Of a stretch of 64,000 bases of DNA, positions 8,619 through 21,061 are shown piece by piece. Where the stretch lies: positions 124,001 through 188,000 of the forward strand of contig NZ_FOLC01000006.1 of NCBI RefSeq assembly GCF_900112135.1, in the 5' to 3' direction. Below the pieces are notes generated by a model, which was given only the letters and a program-made list of their open reading frames with translations, did no database searches and was not told the DNA's origin. Position 1 is the stretch's first letter, and each line of letters opens with the position of its first letter. Made by a program: the position numbers and the translations under genes. This DNA comes from Collimonas sp. OK412 (GTDB taxonomy: Bacteria; Pseudomonadota; Gammaproteobacteria; Burkholderiales; Burkholderiaceae_D).

Positions 8619-10016
8619 TTATTTCCCGATGCAGAACCTGGAAAAGATCACCCCCAGCAAATCATCCGGCGTAAACGCCCCCGTAATGCTGCTCAGCCTG
8701 TCCTGCGCCAGCCGCAATTCCTCCGCAAACAGATCCAGCGACTGGTCGTTGACCCGGTTGTCGAGCGAGGCGTGCTGGTCGGCGATCTCCAGGTGGTCGC
8801 GCGCCGCCTTCAGCGCAATCAGGTGACGCTCGCGCGCCAGGTAGCGTGATTCGCCGGTTTGCTGCCAGCCGGCGATGCGCAGCAGTTCCGCGCGCAGCAG
8901 GTCGATGCCGAGATGGTCGGTGGCCGACAGGTAGATATGGGTAGCGTCGTTCATTACATCGACCGCGGGTTTGTGGCCGGACTGGTCGATCTTGTTCCAG
9001 ATGCGGATGATCGGCGCGCTGTTCGGAAAACGCGCGACGATTTTTTCATCGGCCAGCGACGGGCCGTGGTTGGCGTCCAGCATGTGCAGGATCACGTCGG
9101 CGTTCGCCACCGCGGCCCAGGTGCGTTCGATGCCGATCCGCTCCACTTCGTCGTTGGCGTCTTCCGCCTCGCGGATGCCGGCGGTGTCGATGATGTTGAG
9201 CGGGATGCCTTCCAGCTGGATCGTTTCGGTAACCTTATCGCGGGTGGTGCCGGCGATCGGCGTGACGATGGCGACATCGGACCCGGCCAGCACGTTCAGC
9301 AACGACGACTTGCCGACATTCGGCTGCCCCGCCAGCACGATGTTCAAACCGTCGCGCAGCAAGGCGCCCTGTGCGGCCTGGCTGAACACATTGTCCAAGG
9401 TGCTGCGGATAGTCGCCAGCTGGCCGCGCGCATCGGATTTTTCCAGGAAGTCGATTTCCTCTTCCGGGAAATCCAGGGTAGCTTCAACCAGCATGCGCAG
9501 GTTCGTGACCTGCTCCACCAGCGCATGGATCACCTTGGAAAACGCGCCCGACAGCGATTCCGAAGCCGATTTGGCGGCCGCCTCGGTAGACGCCTCGATC
9601 AGGTCCGCCACCGCTTCCGCCTGCGCCAGGTCCAGCTTGTCGTTGAGGAACGCGCGCTGCGTGAATTCACCCGGCTCCGCCATGCGCAGGCCGATATCCT
9701 GGCCGGCCGCCAGGCAGCGGCTCAGCAGCATCTGCAGCACCACCGGCCCGCCGTGTCCCTGCAGCTCCAGCACGTCTTCGCCGGTATACGAATACGGGGC
9801 CTTGAAATAGATCGCCAGGCCCTGGTCGATGACGCTGCCGTCGGCATTCTTGAATGGCAGATAGGTAGCGTGGCGCGGCGCCAGCTTGTTTTCCGGGATG
9901 CCGCAAACGGCTTCGATCAGCGGGCCCAGCTGTTTGCCGGAAATGCGGACTACGCCGATGCCGCCGCGTCCTGGTGCGGTGGCGATCGCGGCGATGGGGG
10001 AAGAATCGAAAGACAT
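8619..10016 (-). CDS. mnmE: tRNA modification GTPase MnmE (TrmE)
   Basis: A 465-residue MnmE, full length. With MnmG it makes the 5-carboxymethylaminomethyl group on wobble uridine 34 of certain tRNAs in the cytoplasm. Visible are the N-terminal tetrahydrofolate-binding part ([20 protein letters not shown]), the helical region, the inserted G domain with Walker A ([10 protein letters not shown]), DTAGIRE, NKID, and the C-terminal C-[IL]-GK motif (FCIGK) that holds the catalytic cysteine. It is the last gene of the rpmH-rnpA-yidD-yidC-mnmE series, separated from yidC by a strong hairpin, so it may have its own promoter. Confidence 0.98.
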   Translation of the reverse strand: MSFDSSPIAAIATAPGRGGIGVVRISGKQLGPLIEAVCGIPENKLAPRHATYLPFKNADGSVIDQGLAIYFKAPYSYTGEDVLELQGHGGPVVLQMLLSRCLAAGQDIGLRMAEPGEFTQRAFLNDKLDLAQAEAVADLIEASTEAAAKSASESLSGAFSKVIHALVEQVTNLRMLVEATLDFPEEEIDFLEKSDARGQLATIRSTLDNVFSQAAQGALLRDGLNIVLAGQPNVGKSSLLNVLAGSDVAIVTPIAGTTRDKVTETIQLEGIPLNIIDTAGIREAEDANDEVERIGIERTWAAVANADVILHMLDANHGPSLADEKIVARFPNSAPIIRIWNKIDQSGHKPAVDVMNDATHIYLSATDHLGIDLLRAELLRIAGWQQTGESRYLARERHLIALKAARDHLEIADQHASLDNRVNDQSLDLFAEELRLAQDRLSSITGAFTPDDLLGVIFSRFCIGK

Positions 10017-10072
10017 GGAATTATTCTACGAGGGTTGTTTGATAATAGAAACATCGGCAAGCAGCCGGCCAC

Positions 10073-10109
10073 AAAAAAGCCCGTGAATCGAACATTCACG
10101 GGCTTTTTT
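10073..10109 (-). terminator. Strong symmetrical terminator after yidC
   Basis: A perfect 10-bp stem (GCCCGTGAAT / ATTCACGGGC) with a five-base loop, flanked by six A on one side and six T on the other, so it can work on both strands. It lies 24 bp beyond the yidC stop, between yidC and mnmE. Confidence 0.9.
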
Positions 10110-10132
10110 ACGACACTCGCTCAACGGCGATA

Positions 10133-11812
10133 TTAAGCCTTGGCCGGACCTGCGCCCATCTTGCGGGTAATCACCCATTGCTGCGCAATCGACAGCACGT
10201 TGTTGGTGACCCAGTACAGCACCAGGCCGGACGGGAAGAAGAAGAACATCACCGAGAAAATCAGCGGCATGAACATCATCACCTTGGCTTGCATCGGATC
10301 AGGCGGCGTCGGGTTCAGCTTGGTCTGGATGAACATCGAAATCGCCATCACCACCGGCAGGATGTAGAACGGATCCGGTGCGGCCAGGTCATGGATCCAG
10401 CCCAGCCATGGCGCATTGCGGATTTCCACGCTGGCCAGCAGCACCCAGTACAGCGAGATGAACACCGGGATCTGCACCACGATCGGCAGGCAGCCGCCGA
10501 GCGGGTTGATCTTCTCGGTCTTGTACAGCTCCATCATGGCCTGGTTCATCTTCTGCGGCTCGGATTTGAAGCGCTCGCGGATCGACGTCATCTTCGGCGT
10601 CACCAGCTTCATCTTGGCCATGCTGCGATAGCTCGCTGCCGACAGCGGGAAGAACGCCAGCTTGATCAGCACGGTCAGGGCGATGATGGTCCAGCCCCAG
10701 TTGCCGAGCACTTTGTGGATCTGCGTCATCAGCCAGAAAATCGGCTTGGCGATGATGGTCAGCCAGCCGTAGTCCTTGACCAGTTCCAGGCCAGGCGTAA
10801 TCGCTTCCAGGTCAGCCTGCACTTCCGGACCCGAATACAGGCGCGCATCCATGGTCACGCTGGCGCCGGGAGCAATCGTGCCCAGCGGCAGGATATTGCC
10901 GACTGCGTACAGGTTAGTGGCGATCTTCTTGGTGAAGATTTCGCGCGGCGCCTTGTCTTGCGGGATGAACGCCGAGACAAAGTAATGCTGGATCACTGCA
11001 AACCAGCCGTCGTCCGCCTTGGTAGCGTGCTCAGCCTTGCCGCCTTCGATTTTGTCGAACGGGAATTTCTGGAACTTGCTCGCTTCGGTATAGACAGAAG
11101 CGCCGGTGAAGGTGTGCACGAAACGTTGTTCGCCTTCAGGCGCATTGCCGTCGCGCACCAGCTGCAGGTACAGCGAAGGCGAGACTGGCGCGCCGCTGTC
11201 GTTGGTCACTGTGTGCTTGACGTCGATCGAATAGTCGCCGCGCTTGAAGGTGTAGGTCTTGGTCAGCTTGACGCCGCCTTCGGTCGATTCCAGCACCAGT
11301 TGCACCTGGTTGCCGTTGTCCAGCGTACGGACGCCAGGCAAGGCCGTGAACGGCGACTTGTGGTTAGGGAACGGACCGCCGATCAGGCCGGTTTCAGCCA
11401 GGTAGGTGCGGGTAGCGCTGGAGTCGAACAGCACCAGGTTCTTGGTCGGGTCGACCGTGTCCTTGTGCTTCAGCAGTTCCAGGCGCTTCAGTTCACCGCC
11501 GACGGTATCGATGTCAGCCTTGACCACATCGGTGGTGATGGTGATGACTTCGCCCTTGGCGTCAGCGGCGGTGGCAGGCACCGCGCTGGCCGATGCGGCG
11601 GGCGCGCCGGCGATAGCCGAAGCTTGCGGCACGGCGGTGCTGGCGCTAGCCGATGCGGCAGCGCCGGCAGGACCGGTGGCAGCGGCAGGAACAGTCGGGT
11701 TGGCGCTCGGGAAGAACAGCGACGGCTGGCCGTTATGGCGCTGCCACTGGTCCCAGAGGAACAGCAGCGAGACCGAAAATACAACCCACAGGACGGTACG
11801 TTTGATATCCAT
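10133..11812 (-). CDS. yidC: Membrane protein insertase YidC
   Basis: A 559-residue YidC of the Gram-negative type: N-terminal membrane anchor (residues about 5-22, [16 protein letters not shown]), a Pro/Ala-rich linker, the large periplasmic beta domain (about 85-350), then the conserved five-helix core with [42 protein letters not shown] and the last helices around [21 protein letters not shown]. It inserts and folds inner-membrane proteins alone or with SecYEG. It starts 19 bp after yidD, in the usual rpmH-rnpA-yidD-yidC order. Confidence 0.99.
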   Translation of the reverse strand: MDIKRTVLWVVFSVSLLFLWDQWQRHNGQPSLFFPSANPTVPAAATGPAGAAASASASTAVPQASAIAGAPAASASAVPATAADAKGEVITITTDVVKADIDTVGGELKRLELLKHKDTVDPTKNLVLFDSSATRTYLAETGLIGGPFPNHKSPFTALPGVRTLDNGNQVQLVLESTEGGVKLTKTYTFKRGDYSIDVKHTVTNDSGAPVSPSLYLQLVRDGNAPEGEQRFVHTFTGASVYTEASKFQKFPFDKIEGGKAEHATKADDGWFAVIQHYFVSAFIPQDKAPREIFTKKIATNLYAVGNILPLGTIAPGASVTMDARLYSGPEVQADLEAITPGLELVKDYGWLTIIAKPIFWLMTQIHKVLGNWGWTIIALTVLIKLAFFPLSAASYRSMAKMKLVTPKMTSIRERFKSEPQKMNQAMMELYKTEKINPLGGCLPIVVQIPVFISLYWVLLASVEIRNAPWLGWIHDLAAPDPFYILPVVMAISMFIQTKLNPTPPDPMQAKVMMFMPLIFSVMFFFFPSGLVLYWVTNNVLSIAQQWVITRKMGAGPAKA

Positions 11813-11831
11813 AAGAGTATTTATCTATGAT

Positions 11832-12116
11832 TCAGGAATGGCCGCAACCACACGATCGGTTAGCCGATGCGGGTTTGGTTGCAGATGGAGATGTGGATGG
11901 CTGTTGCGGCGGCACCGGATCGAGTCCGCCTTCATGCCAGGGATGGCATTTGCACAGGCGGCGTCCGGCCAGCATGCTGCCCTTCAGGGCGCCATGCGTG
12001 CGGATAGCTTCGGCTGCGTAATCGGAGCAGCTGGGATAAAAACGGCAATTCTGTCCCAGAAACGGGCTGATGCCCAGTTTATAGAGGCGCAACAGGAACA
12101 GTAGAGGCATTTTCAT
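11832..12116 (-). CDS. yidD: Membrane protein insertion efficiency factor YidD
   Basis: A 94-residue YidD. The conserved core [27 protein letters not shown] is visible at residues 8-34, followed by [33 protein letters not shown]. The protein is a small inner-membrane-associated helper of YidC. The C-terminal 25 residues are a Ser/Pro/Ala extension. It lies 105 bp after rnpA and 19 bp before yidC. Confidence 0.97.
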   Translation of the reverse strand: MKMPLLFLLRLYKLGISPFLGQNCRFYPSCSDYAAEAIRTHGALKGSMLAGRRLCKCHPWHEGGLDPVPPQQPSTSPSATKPASANRSCGCGHS

Positions 12117-12221
12117 GACAGCTTTTTTCCCTTCTTCTTCCGGCCCCGGCTATGTGTGGCCAGGCTGGAACAATACAAGCCGCGGATACAAATAAGCCGA
12201 AACTTACGCGATTACGCGAAC

Positions 12222-12623
12222 TTACGACTTGTCAGCCCGTTGCGACGCGAACAGCTGCTTCAGTTCGCCATGCAGCTCTCGCTTCAGGCGCGCAGTCGTG
12301 GCCGGGCCCGCCTTGGTGTTTACCGGTTTCGATAAACGCACAACGCAGTCGATTGGCGGCAATGGCGTCAGACGAAACAGCTCGCGCGTAACGCGTTTGA
12401 CCGTGTTACGCGTAACAGCACGCGGCGCCAGCCGTTTTGCCGCCACCACGCCCAGACGGGCATGCGGCAGCGCATTAAGGCGGGTGTACAAGACGAAGTG
12501 CGCCGTTCTATACACAGGGCGCAAACGAAAAACGGATGAAAACTCATCCGTTTTAACGATGCGCCGGTCACGTGAAAAGTCCTGGACGCTGTTCTGGGAA
12601 CGGTCGCCGAGTTGATCTGTCAC
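12222..12623 (-). CDS. rnpA: Ribonuclease P protein component
   Basis: A 133-residue RnpA with the RRIVKTDEFSSVFR start region and the RNR-type box (RLGVVAAKRLAPRAVTRNTVKRVTRELFR). It is the protein subunit that helps the catalytic RNA cut tRNA precursors. The chosen start is GTG at 12621-12623 (VTDQL), 28 bp after the rpmH stop; the frame is open further upstream to 12710 but that would overlap rpmH. No strong Shine-Dalgarno is visible, and translation may be coupled to rpmH. Confidence 0.95.
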   Translation of the reverse strand: MTDQLGDRSQNSVQDFSRDRRIVKTDEFSSVFRLRPVYRTAHFVLYTRLNALPHARLGVVAAKRLAPRAVTRNTVKRVTRELFRLTPLPPIDCVVRLSKPVNTKAGPATTARLKRELHGELKQLFASQRADKS

Positions 12624-12651
12624 GCAAGCAACGCTGCTGCGTCCGGCTGGA

Positions 12652-12786
12652 TTAAGCTGCCAGACGCTTGCGGCCTTTGGCGCGACGTGCATTGAGCACA
12701 GCGCGGCCACCGCGGGTTGCCATACGGGCGCGGAAGCCGTGAGTACGCTTACGGCGCACGACGGAAGGTTGGTAAGTACGTTTCAT
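12652..12786 (-). CDS. rpmH: Ribosomal protein L34
   Basis: A 44-residue L34 ([18 protein letters not shown]..., ending GRKRLAA), with every conserved basic residue present. It is part of the large ribosomal subunit. It lies upstream of rnpA on the minus strand, the usual order beside dnaA, and its promoter must sit in the 609-bp region shared with dnaA. Confidence 0.99.
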   Translation of the reverse strand: MKRTYQPSVVRRKRTHGFRARMATRGGRAVLNARRAKGRKRLAA

Positions 12787-13395
12787 GTTGGTCTCGCTAA
12801 TCAGCAAAAATAAATCGGATCTTCACACTCAGAGCGCTGGGTTTCTACCCTTTCGCGATTCGATCTGGACCAGGCTGCCAAGGCGTCGGAGGACGAAACC
12901 GGGGCAAATACAAACAAGTACAAGGGACAGTCAACGCACAAACTGGCAATTCAGCGGACAGTGAACCTTGAATTAGAACGCATTTTCTGCTTGTTTGTCA
13001 ATCACTTAGGGCGCTTTTCCACAAGGTCTTTTTGCGCCCGGCAACCGGAATAATTGGCCGTGCCTGTGGATAACTTGCGCCGGCAAGGGTAGAATAGCGG
13101 CTTATGTGTGGCACGCCCGCCAGTTATGCATTGCTCAGTAGTACGGAATCCATTACTGAACCCAGCGTGCAATAAGAACAGCGGGGGGTGTCGGATTTAG
13201 GTAATCGAAGCGAAAAAATAGCTGGGCGAGGCCAGATTTTGCCGTGGTCGAAGTGTCAATAGCGGGGCTATTGACCGAGAGCACGGTGAAATATGGACCG
13301 GTCAGCTATTTTTGCAGCCGATTACCTAAGTCCGGCACCCCCCCCAGCCAGGGCGTAAAGAACCTCACCCCGCACACCTTCACTTAGAACGATTC
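12787..13395. promoter_or_regulatory. rpmH-dnaA intergenic region with DnaA-box-like sites (candidate part of oriC)
   Basis: This 609-bp region has no gene. It must hold the divergent promoters of rpmH and dnaA. Two DnaA-box-like 9-mers are visible: TTTTCCACA at 13015-13023 (one mismatch to TTATCCACA) and TGTGGATAA at 13065-13073 (an exact reverse-strand box). A 163-bp palindrome occupies 13183-13345. The gene order and the boxes here and after dnaA suggest this is at or near the replication origin; GC skew would decide. Confidence 0.6.
13183..13345. repeat. 163-bp near-perfect inverted repeat just upstream of dnaA
   Basis: Two arms of about 80 nt (13183-13263 and 13267-13345) can pair around a 3-nt GGG loop. 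Paired blocks include GGGGGGTG/CACCCCCC ends, TTAGGTAATCG with CGATTACCTAA, AAAAATAGCTG with CAGCTATTTTT, CCGTG with CACGG, and the perfect inner stem GTCAATAGC/GCTATTGAC. Mismatches are few and scattered. The element ends 50 bp before the dnaA start and is flanked by CAGC on each side (13179-13182 and 13345-13348), which could be chance or a tiny target duplication. It could be a MITE-like element, an extruding cruciform, or a long leader hairpin in the dnaA mRNA. Confidence 0.85.
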
Positions 13396-14835
13396 ATGGA
13401 AAATTTCTGGCAGAGCTGCTCTACCCAGTTGGAGCAGGAATTGACGCCTCAACAATTTAGCGCGTGGATAAAACCGCTGACGCCACTCGATTACGAGGAC
13501 GGACGATTGCGCATCGCTGCGCCGAATCGCTTTAAGCTGGACTGGGTAAAAACGCAGTTCGCCAGCCGCATCACGACCCTGGCGCACCAATATTGGGAGG
13601 CGCCGATCGAAGTGGTGTTCGTGCTCGATCCGCGCAAGTCGGCCCCGGCCCCTTCCAGTTCCAGCATGCCGGTAGCTATTCATAGCCATGGCGGCAATAA
13701 CGAGCAGGCCGGCGCGCAGGCGTCCTCCGCCGGCGGCGGCAGTTATGGCAACAGCAACTTCGACCGCCTGCCGGAAGTGCAGACCGAGAACAGCGCCGTC
13801 AGCGCCAGGCGCGACCAGTCGCGCATCAACACCGCCCTCAGTTTCGACAGTTTCGTCACAGGTAAAGCCAACCAGCTGGCGCGCGCGGCAGCGATCCAGG
13901 TCGCCAATAATCCTGGCGTTTCCTACAACCCGCTGTTCCTGTACGGCGGCGTCGGCCTCGGCAAGACCCACCTGATCCACGCCATCGGCAACCAGCTGCT
14001 GGCCGATAATCCGAACTCCAAGATCCGCTACATCCACGCAGAACAATACGTTCGCGACGTAGTGACTGCTTACCAACGCAAGGGTTTCGACGACTTCAAG
14101 CGCTACTACCATTCGCTCGATCTGCTGCTGATCGACGATATCCAGTTCTTCGGCGGCAAGAGCCGCACCCAGGAAGAATTCTTCTACGCCTTCGAAGCGT
14201 TGATTGCAGCAAAGAAACAAATCATCATCACCAGCGACACCTACCCGAAAGAAATCACCGGCATGGATGACCGCCTGATTTCGCGTTTCGACTCGGGTCT
14301 GACGGTCGCCATCGAGCCGCCGGAACTGGAAATGCGGGTAGCTATCCTGCTTAAAAAAGCGGCATCAGAAGGCGTCACCTTCTCCGACGACGTCGCGTTT
14401 TTTGTTGCCAAACATCTACGTTCCAACGTCCGCGAGCTGGAAGGCGCACTGCGCAAGATTCTTGCTTACTCCCGTTTCCATGGCAAAGACATCAGCATCG
14501 ATGTGGTCAAAGATGCATTGAAGGACCTGCTGTCGGTACAGAACCGCCAGATCTCCGTCGAGAACATCCAGAAGACCGTAGCCGACTTTTTCAACATCAA
14601 AGTTGCCGACATGTACTCGAAAAAGCGGCCGGCCAATATCGCCCGTCCGCGCCAGATTGCGATGTACCTTGCCAAAGAGTTAACCCAGAAAAGCTTGCCG
14701 GAAATCGGCGAACTGTTCGGCGGCCGCGACCACACCACGGTGTTGCACGCAGTCCGCAAAATCGCCGGCGACCGCACCAAGAACCCGGAATGCAACCACG
14801 AATTGCACGTGCTGGAACAGACCCTGAAGGGCTGA
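13396..14835 (+). CDS. dnaA: Chromosomal replication initiator DnaA
   Basis: A 479-residue DnaA. Domain I (residues 1-80, [18 protein letters not shown]), a Ser/Gly-rich linker (about 85-150), AAA+ domain III with Walker A ([10 protein letters not shown] near residue 185), Walker B ([10 protein letters not shown]) and sensor II region, and DNA-binding domain IV with the signature [15 protein letters not shown]. It binds DnaA boxes and opens the origin. The ATG at 13396 has only a weak ribosome site and follows the long inverted repeat by 50 bp. dnaN follows after 293 bp. Confidence 0.99.
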   Translation: MENFWQSCSTQLEQELTPQQFSAWIKPLTPLDYEDGRLRIAAPNRFKLDWVKTQFASRITTLAHQYWEAPIEVVFVLDPRKSAPAPSSSSMPVAIHSHGGNNEQAGAQASSAGGGSYGNSNFDRLPEVQTENSAVSARRDQSRINTALSFDSFVTGKANQLARAAAIQVANNPGVSYNPLFLYGGVGLGKTHLIHAIGNQLLADNPNSKIRYIHAEQYVRDVVTAYQRKGFDDFKRYYHSLDLLLIDDIQFFGGKSRTQEEFFYAFEALIAAKKQIIITSDTYPKEITGMDDRLISRFDSGLTVAIEPPELEMRVAILLKKAASEGVTFSDDVAFFVAKHLRSNVRELEGALRKILAYSRFHGKDISIDVVKDALKDLLSVQNRQISVENIQKTVADFFNIKVADMYSKKRPANIARPRQIAMYLAKELTQKSLPEIGELFGGRDHTTVLHAVRKIAGDRTKNPECNHELHVLEQTLKG

Positions 14836-15128
14836 TGTTGATATGTCGGGCGATTGTGCACGTTGCCTGCGGCCCTGTGGATAAGTTTGGATAAGGCAAG
14901 TTTGAAACTGGGCGGCTACTGTGGTTTTTTTGTCGATTGAGCGAAACGCGGCAGCTTGCCGGTTTATTAACTAACAATCGCAAAAAAGCCGGAAAGCGAG
15001 GCAGATTTAAGCGCCGGATGGGTCCGTAGAGGGTCGATTTAAGTTACATTTACAGACTGCTTGGAAGTATTCAAACGCGCCATCGAGCTGGCAGCAATAT
15101 TTGATTTTTAAATAACAAGGATATAGCT
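14836..15128. promoter_or_regulatory. dnaA-dnaN spacer with DnaA-box-like sites
   Basis: A non-coding 293-bp spacer. TGTGGATAA at 14876-14884 is an exact reverse-strand DnaA box, followed 1 bp later by the near match TTTGGATAA at 14886-14894. Runs of T (TTTTTTT around 14925) and A-rich stretches follow. It may be the main origin, an autoregulatory site or a dnaN promoter region. The dnaN ribosome site AAGGA is at its end. Confidence 0.5.
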
Positions 15129-16235
15129 ATGCAATTGGTCAAAACCAACCGAGATACCCTTCTCCGGCCACTGCAGATCGTGAGCGGTATTGTCGAGCGT
15201 CGGCACACATTGCCGATTCTGGCCAATATCCTCATTCGCAAAGAAGGCGAAAAGGTCTCTTTCCTGTCGACTGACATCGAAGTGCAAATCACCACCAACG
15301 CCAACGTCGGCAGCGGCGGCGAAACCGCGGCGACGACCGTTGCGGCACGCAAGCTGCTCGACATCCTGCGCGCCCTGCCCGACACCGGCGAAGTCTCGCT
15401 CACCCTCAGCAACAAGCGCATGACCGTGCAGTCCGGCAAATCGCGTTTCGCCCTGCAAACCCTGGCCGCCGAAGAGTTCCCGACGGTAGCCCAGGCGGAC
15501 CATTACAACGCCACCGTCACCCTGCCGCAAAAGACGCTGAAGCACCTGTTCAACATGGTGCACTTCTCGATGGCGCAACAGGATATCCGTTACTACCTGA
15601 ACGGCCTGCTGCTGGTCCTCGACGGCAAGAACGTGATCGCCGTGGCCACCGACGGCCACCGCCTGGCGTTTTGCCAGGTCGCCACCGAGCAAGAGTTCGC
15701 GCGCCAGGAAGTCATCATCCCGCGCAAGACCATCATCGAACTGCAGCGCCTGCTGGAAGAAACCGACGAACCGGTCCAGCTCGAAATCGCCAACAACCAG
15801 GTCAAGCTGTCGTTCGCCGATATCGAACTGATCTCCAAGCTGGTCGAAGGCAAGTTCCCCGACTACACCCGCGTGGTGCCGAAGGGCTACAAGAACGACT
15901 TCACCATCAGCCGCGACCAGCTGCTGCGCTCCCTGCAACGCGCCGCCATCATGACCAGCGACAAGTTCAAGGGCGTGCGCTGGGTAGTCACGCCAGGCAG
16001 CCTGAAAATCAGCTCCACCAACGCTGACCAGGAAGAAGCCATCGAAGAACTCGAAATCGACTACGGCGGCGACAGCGTCGACATCGGCTTCAACGTCACC
16101 TACCTGCTCGACGTCCTCAACAACCTCAAGGGCGACAACATCAACATCGCCCTCGGCGACGCCAATTCCTCGGCACTGATCACCGTGCCGGAAAATGCTG
16201 ACTTCAAATACGTCGTCATGCCAATGCGGATCTAG
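15129..16235 (+). CDS. dnaN: DNA polymerase III sliding clamp, beta subunit
   Basis: A 368-residue beta clamp with the typical start MQLVKTNRDTLLRPLQIVSGIVERR and end TVPENADFKYVVMPMRI. Three similar clamp domains of about 120 residues are expected and the length fits. As a ring-shaped dimer it tethers DNA polymerase III to the template. ATG 15129 is preceded by AAGGA. A hairpin terminator follows at 16246. Confidence 0.99.
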   Translation: MQLVKTNRDTLLRPLQIVSGIVERRHTLPILANILIRKEGEKVSFLSTDIEVQITTNANVGSGGETAATTVAARKLLDILRALPDTGEVSLTLSNKRMTVQSGKSRFALQTLAAEEFPTVAQADHYNATVTLPQKTLKHLFNMVHFSMAQQDIRYYLNGLLLVLDGKNVIAVATDGHRLAFCQVATEQEFARQEVIIPRKTIIELQRLLEETDEPVQLEIANNQVKLSFADIELISKLVEGKFPDYTRVVPKGYKNDFTISRDQLLRSLQRAAIMTSDKFKGVRWVVTPGSLKISSTNADQEEAIEELEIDYGGDSVDIGFNVTYLLDVLNNLKGDNINIALGDANSSALITVPENADFKYVVMPMRI

Positions 16236-16245
16236 TCTGCATAAA

Positions 16246-16283
16246 AAACAGGGCGGAAAGCATCGAGCTGTTCCGCCCTGTTT
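16246..16283 (+). terminator. Terminator after dnaN
   Basis: Perfect 13-bp stem AAACAGGGCGGAA / TTCCGCCCTGTTT around a 12-nt loop, flanked by A and T runs, 10 bp after the dnaN stop. Confidence 0.85.
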
Positions 16284-16330
16284 ACTTGTAAAAATAGCAC
16301 TCAGCCCCAATATAAGCAGTTCCGAAGTAA

Positions 16331-18832
<2,502 letters not shown>

Positions 18833-18859
18833 TTTGTCGGATGCTGTGAAAAATCAGAG

Positions 18860-18886
18860 AGGCCCCTCCATCGGAGGGGCCTTTTA
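18860..18886 (+). terminator. Terminator after gyrB
   Basis: AGGCCCCTCC, three-base loop ATC, GGAGGGGCCT followed by TTT-A-TTT. It ends the dnaN-gyrB side and also lies just beyond the 3' end of the convergent minus-strand defence operon. Confidence 0.88.
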
Positions 18887-18940
18887 TTTGGCGACGCATT
18901 TGTTGTCGAGTCAGTGGGGGCTTAATGAGCAAATCGCCTT

Positions 18941-19885
18941 TTATAAGGGAAGATGCTTGCCTATATAACCAATTTCAACATTCCTCTCAGCACCATCAAA
19001 CCGTAGATGGATTCGACCGCCTCCAAAACGCGCGTGCCATTCATATAAGCGGCTGTTTCCTTCTGCATCGCGGAAATTACGGTAGGACCTCAGTTTTGCA
19101 TTATTCATTACAGTGGTGCTTTCCGGTGTTACGACGGACCTCCACGGAGGCGCTGGACCTCCCAATTTTTTCCAGTCAGCGGCAGATTCATTTAATTCGG
19201 CAAGACGCATTACTATGGTTTCAAATCCATGGCCACCTTGCGTTGCGATATTTTCCTCGACATCTAGTCCAAATTTTAAAAGAGGATATACAACTTCTTT
19301 AGTTCGCCAGAATGTTTCGGGCGTTAGATTTTTGAGTTCCTGATTTTGATACTTTTCAAGAATTAGATTTGCATGTTTGCTACGAGAAACATTGTCTATT
19401 ATTTCTTTTACGGGGACTACATTCTCGTTTTGTAAAAGCTCGACAAAATGAACCTCAATATAATGTGCATCCCAAATTTGTGTTGTTGGTATTGAAATAG
19501 CAACGGCCAAATGATGTGCACACAAAACTAAAGCTTCATTGCTATATCCATCTGTTGCATCCACTTCGCATCCATAAAATCGAGCTAATACTTCACTTGA
19601 TAATTCGGAAAGCAGAGGTGTAATTTGCGTAAGCCCTAGCCAAAAACTATAAGCATCGCGATAAGCAGCTGTAGCTCGAAGACTCATGATTGCTTGAAAT
19701 AATGAACAATTTTTGGCAACGGCAATTTCACTGCTCTCATTTTGCATACGAAGAATTTTGTCGGTGTAACCTTTTTTTATTAGTATGGCAATCCCTTCTG
19801 CCAAATTTACTAAAATCGGTTGCAACTCACTGAGCTGTGTACTGTCCGGTCTTGTAGATGCCTCATTGAATATTAGTTCGCGCAT
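18941..19885 (-). CDS. Unknown protein, last gene of the methyltransferase-DUF262-DUF3696 operon
   Basis: A 314-residue protein without signal peptide or clear enzymatic motif. The N-terminal 240 residues are helical. The C-terminal 60 residues have the pattern RLYEWHARFGGGRIHLRF-x8-IGYIGKHLP, which resembles the end of RelE/ParE-like RNase or toxin folds, an impression from pattern only. It starts 6 bp after the stop of the DUF3696 ATPase gene, so it is surely the last gene of that operon. Base composition is AT-richer than the gyrB side. If the operon is related to the Menshen anti-phage system, this would be the third component; this needs profile searches. Confidence 0.55.
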   Translation of the reverse strand: MRELIFNEASTRPDSTQLSELQPILVNLAEGIAILIKKGYTDKILRMQNESSEIAVAKNCSLFQAIMSLRATAAYRDAYSFWLGLTQITPLLSELSSEVLARFYGCEVDATDGYSNEALVLCAHHLAVAISIPTTQIWDAHYIEVHFVELLQNENVVPVKEIIDNVSRSKHANLILEKYQNQELKNLTPETFWRTKEVVYPLLKFGLDVEENIATQGGHGFETIVMRLAELNESAADWKKLGGPAPPWRSVVTPESTTVMNNAKLRSYRNFRDAEGNSRLYEWHARFGGGRIHLRFDGAERNVEIGYIGKHLPL

Positions 19886-19891
19886 TTTGAT

Positions 19892-21061
19892 TTATGATTT
19901 CGGCGCCAAAAGATGAGCTAAATTTTCATTGTGTTGATCAAAAAAGCCGTTTGGCCAGCTATCCAAGCGACCATCAGCATCGATCATCGGACTTACTACA
20001 TGGGCCTCCGCGCCTTTTCTCTCAAAGAAATGGAAAGCTGCATTTTGAGCATCTAATATTTCGCTTCGAACATCAATACGGACACCGTCCATTACGTGGT
20101 CACTGTGAGTCTCGATGATTACTTGAACACCTGCTGCCGCCGCACGCGCGGCTAATTGCCCGAGTCGGGTTTGCCCCATTGGATGCATATGAGCTTCTGG
20201 ATTTTCGAGTAGTACCAATGCACCTTTGGGAGCGGCCAAAAGAGCGACAATCACGGGCAGAACATAACTCAGCCCAAAACCTACATTGGTAGTGCGGAAT
20301 GCTCGTGTCGCAACGTCACCCGGCCTGTCAAAGAAAAAGCCGCCGACGGCAGAGTCAGCGTTTCGTATGGCTTCGATTGCGAGATGACTACCAGGACTGA
20401 TTTCTTGCAACCAAGCATCAACTTGGTCAATTAATGCCAAACCAGCTGGAGTCGAGGACGAAGAAGAAATTCTGGGATCATCTGCGGATAGAACTATTCC
20501 TTTCCCGTGCTCGATGAGCATATGAAAGACGTATTCGCCGCGAATCCCGATATTGAATTCTCGGATATGAGATTCAGACAAAGGTAACATTTTTCTGGGG
20601 CCGAATCTTTCAGCAAAAATATAATGGAATCGTCCACCGAAAGGAGGGAGTGAATTTTTCACCGCCTGTAATACCTGGTCGTTGATATTTTTCTCAAGTC
20701 CACGCCCAGTCAAAGTGGCAAGCTGATTACCTTCTTTGTTATACATAAACTCAAAATCAATACGGATATTGTCGAATTCTGAATTTTCCCTCTCAAAAAC
20801 AATACCTATTTCAATTGAATCCTTCTCAGCCCCCTCAAAAAGAATGTCATTTCCCGTTCCAAGGTCTGTCAGCGCACCACCGAGATCCAAACGTCCATTG
20901 TACAGATCACCAGATTGCCATGATTGTCGTAGTAGCAGTAGGCTTTGTATAACGCTGCTTTTGCCCATGCCATTTAGGCCTGCCAGTAAAGTAAGGCCTC
21001 TCAATGGCAGCTCAAGGGATCTGAAGCATTTAAAATTTTTGAGTGAGATGTGCGAAATCAT
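19892..21061 (-). CDS. AAA/ABC-type ATPase with DUF3696 C-terminus, putative anti-phage component
   Basis: A 389-residue SMC/RecF-like ATPase. Walker A AGLNGMGKS is at residues 27-35; Walker B with Glu is ALVLLENPEAHMHP (about 285-300); the switch histidine is in IIETHSDH. The C-terminal DGRLDSWPNGFFDQ is the hallmark of DUF3696. Proteins of this kind act as sensor or motor subunits in several anti-phage systems. Its ATG overlaps the DUF262 stop (ATGA). I expect the DUF262 and unknown proteins to be its partners. Confidence 0.85.
   Translation of the reverse strand: MISHISLKNFKCFRSLELPLRGLTLLAGLNGMGKSSVIQSLLLLRQSWQSGDLYNGRLDLGGALTDLGTGNDILFEGAEKDSIEIGIVFERENSEFDNIRIDFEFMYNKEGNQLATLTGRGLEKNINDQVLQAVKNSLPPFGGRFHYIFAERFGPRKMLPLSESHIREFNIGIRGEYVFHMLIEHGKGIVLSADDPRISSSSSTPAGLALIDQVDAWLQEISPGSHLAIEAIRNADSAVGGFFFDRPGDVATRAFRTTNVGFGLSYVLPVIVALLAAPKGALVLLENPEAHMHPMGQTRLGQLAARAAAAGVQVIIETHSDHVMDGVRIDVRSEILDAQNAAFHFFERKGAEAHVVSPMIDADGRLDSWPNGFFDQHNENLAHLLAPKS

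Noticed and set aside
8859-10136. Long plus-strand open frame opposite mnmE
   Set aside because: It is an antisense shadow of the GC-rich mnmE codons and shows only low-complexity residue runs.
10178-11830. Long plus-strand open frame opposite yidC
   Set aside because: Antisense to yidC with Arg/His-rich content and no domain; a frame artefact of GC-rich codons.
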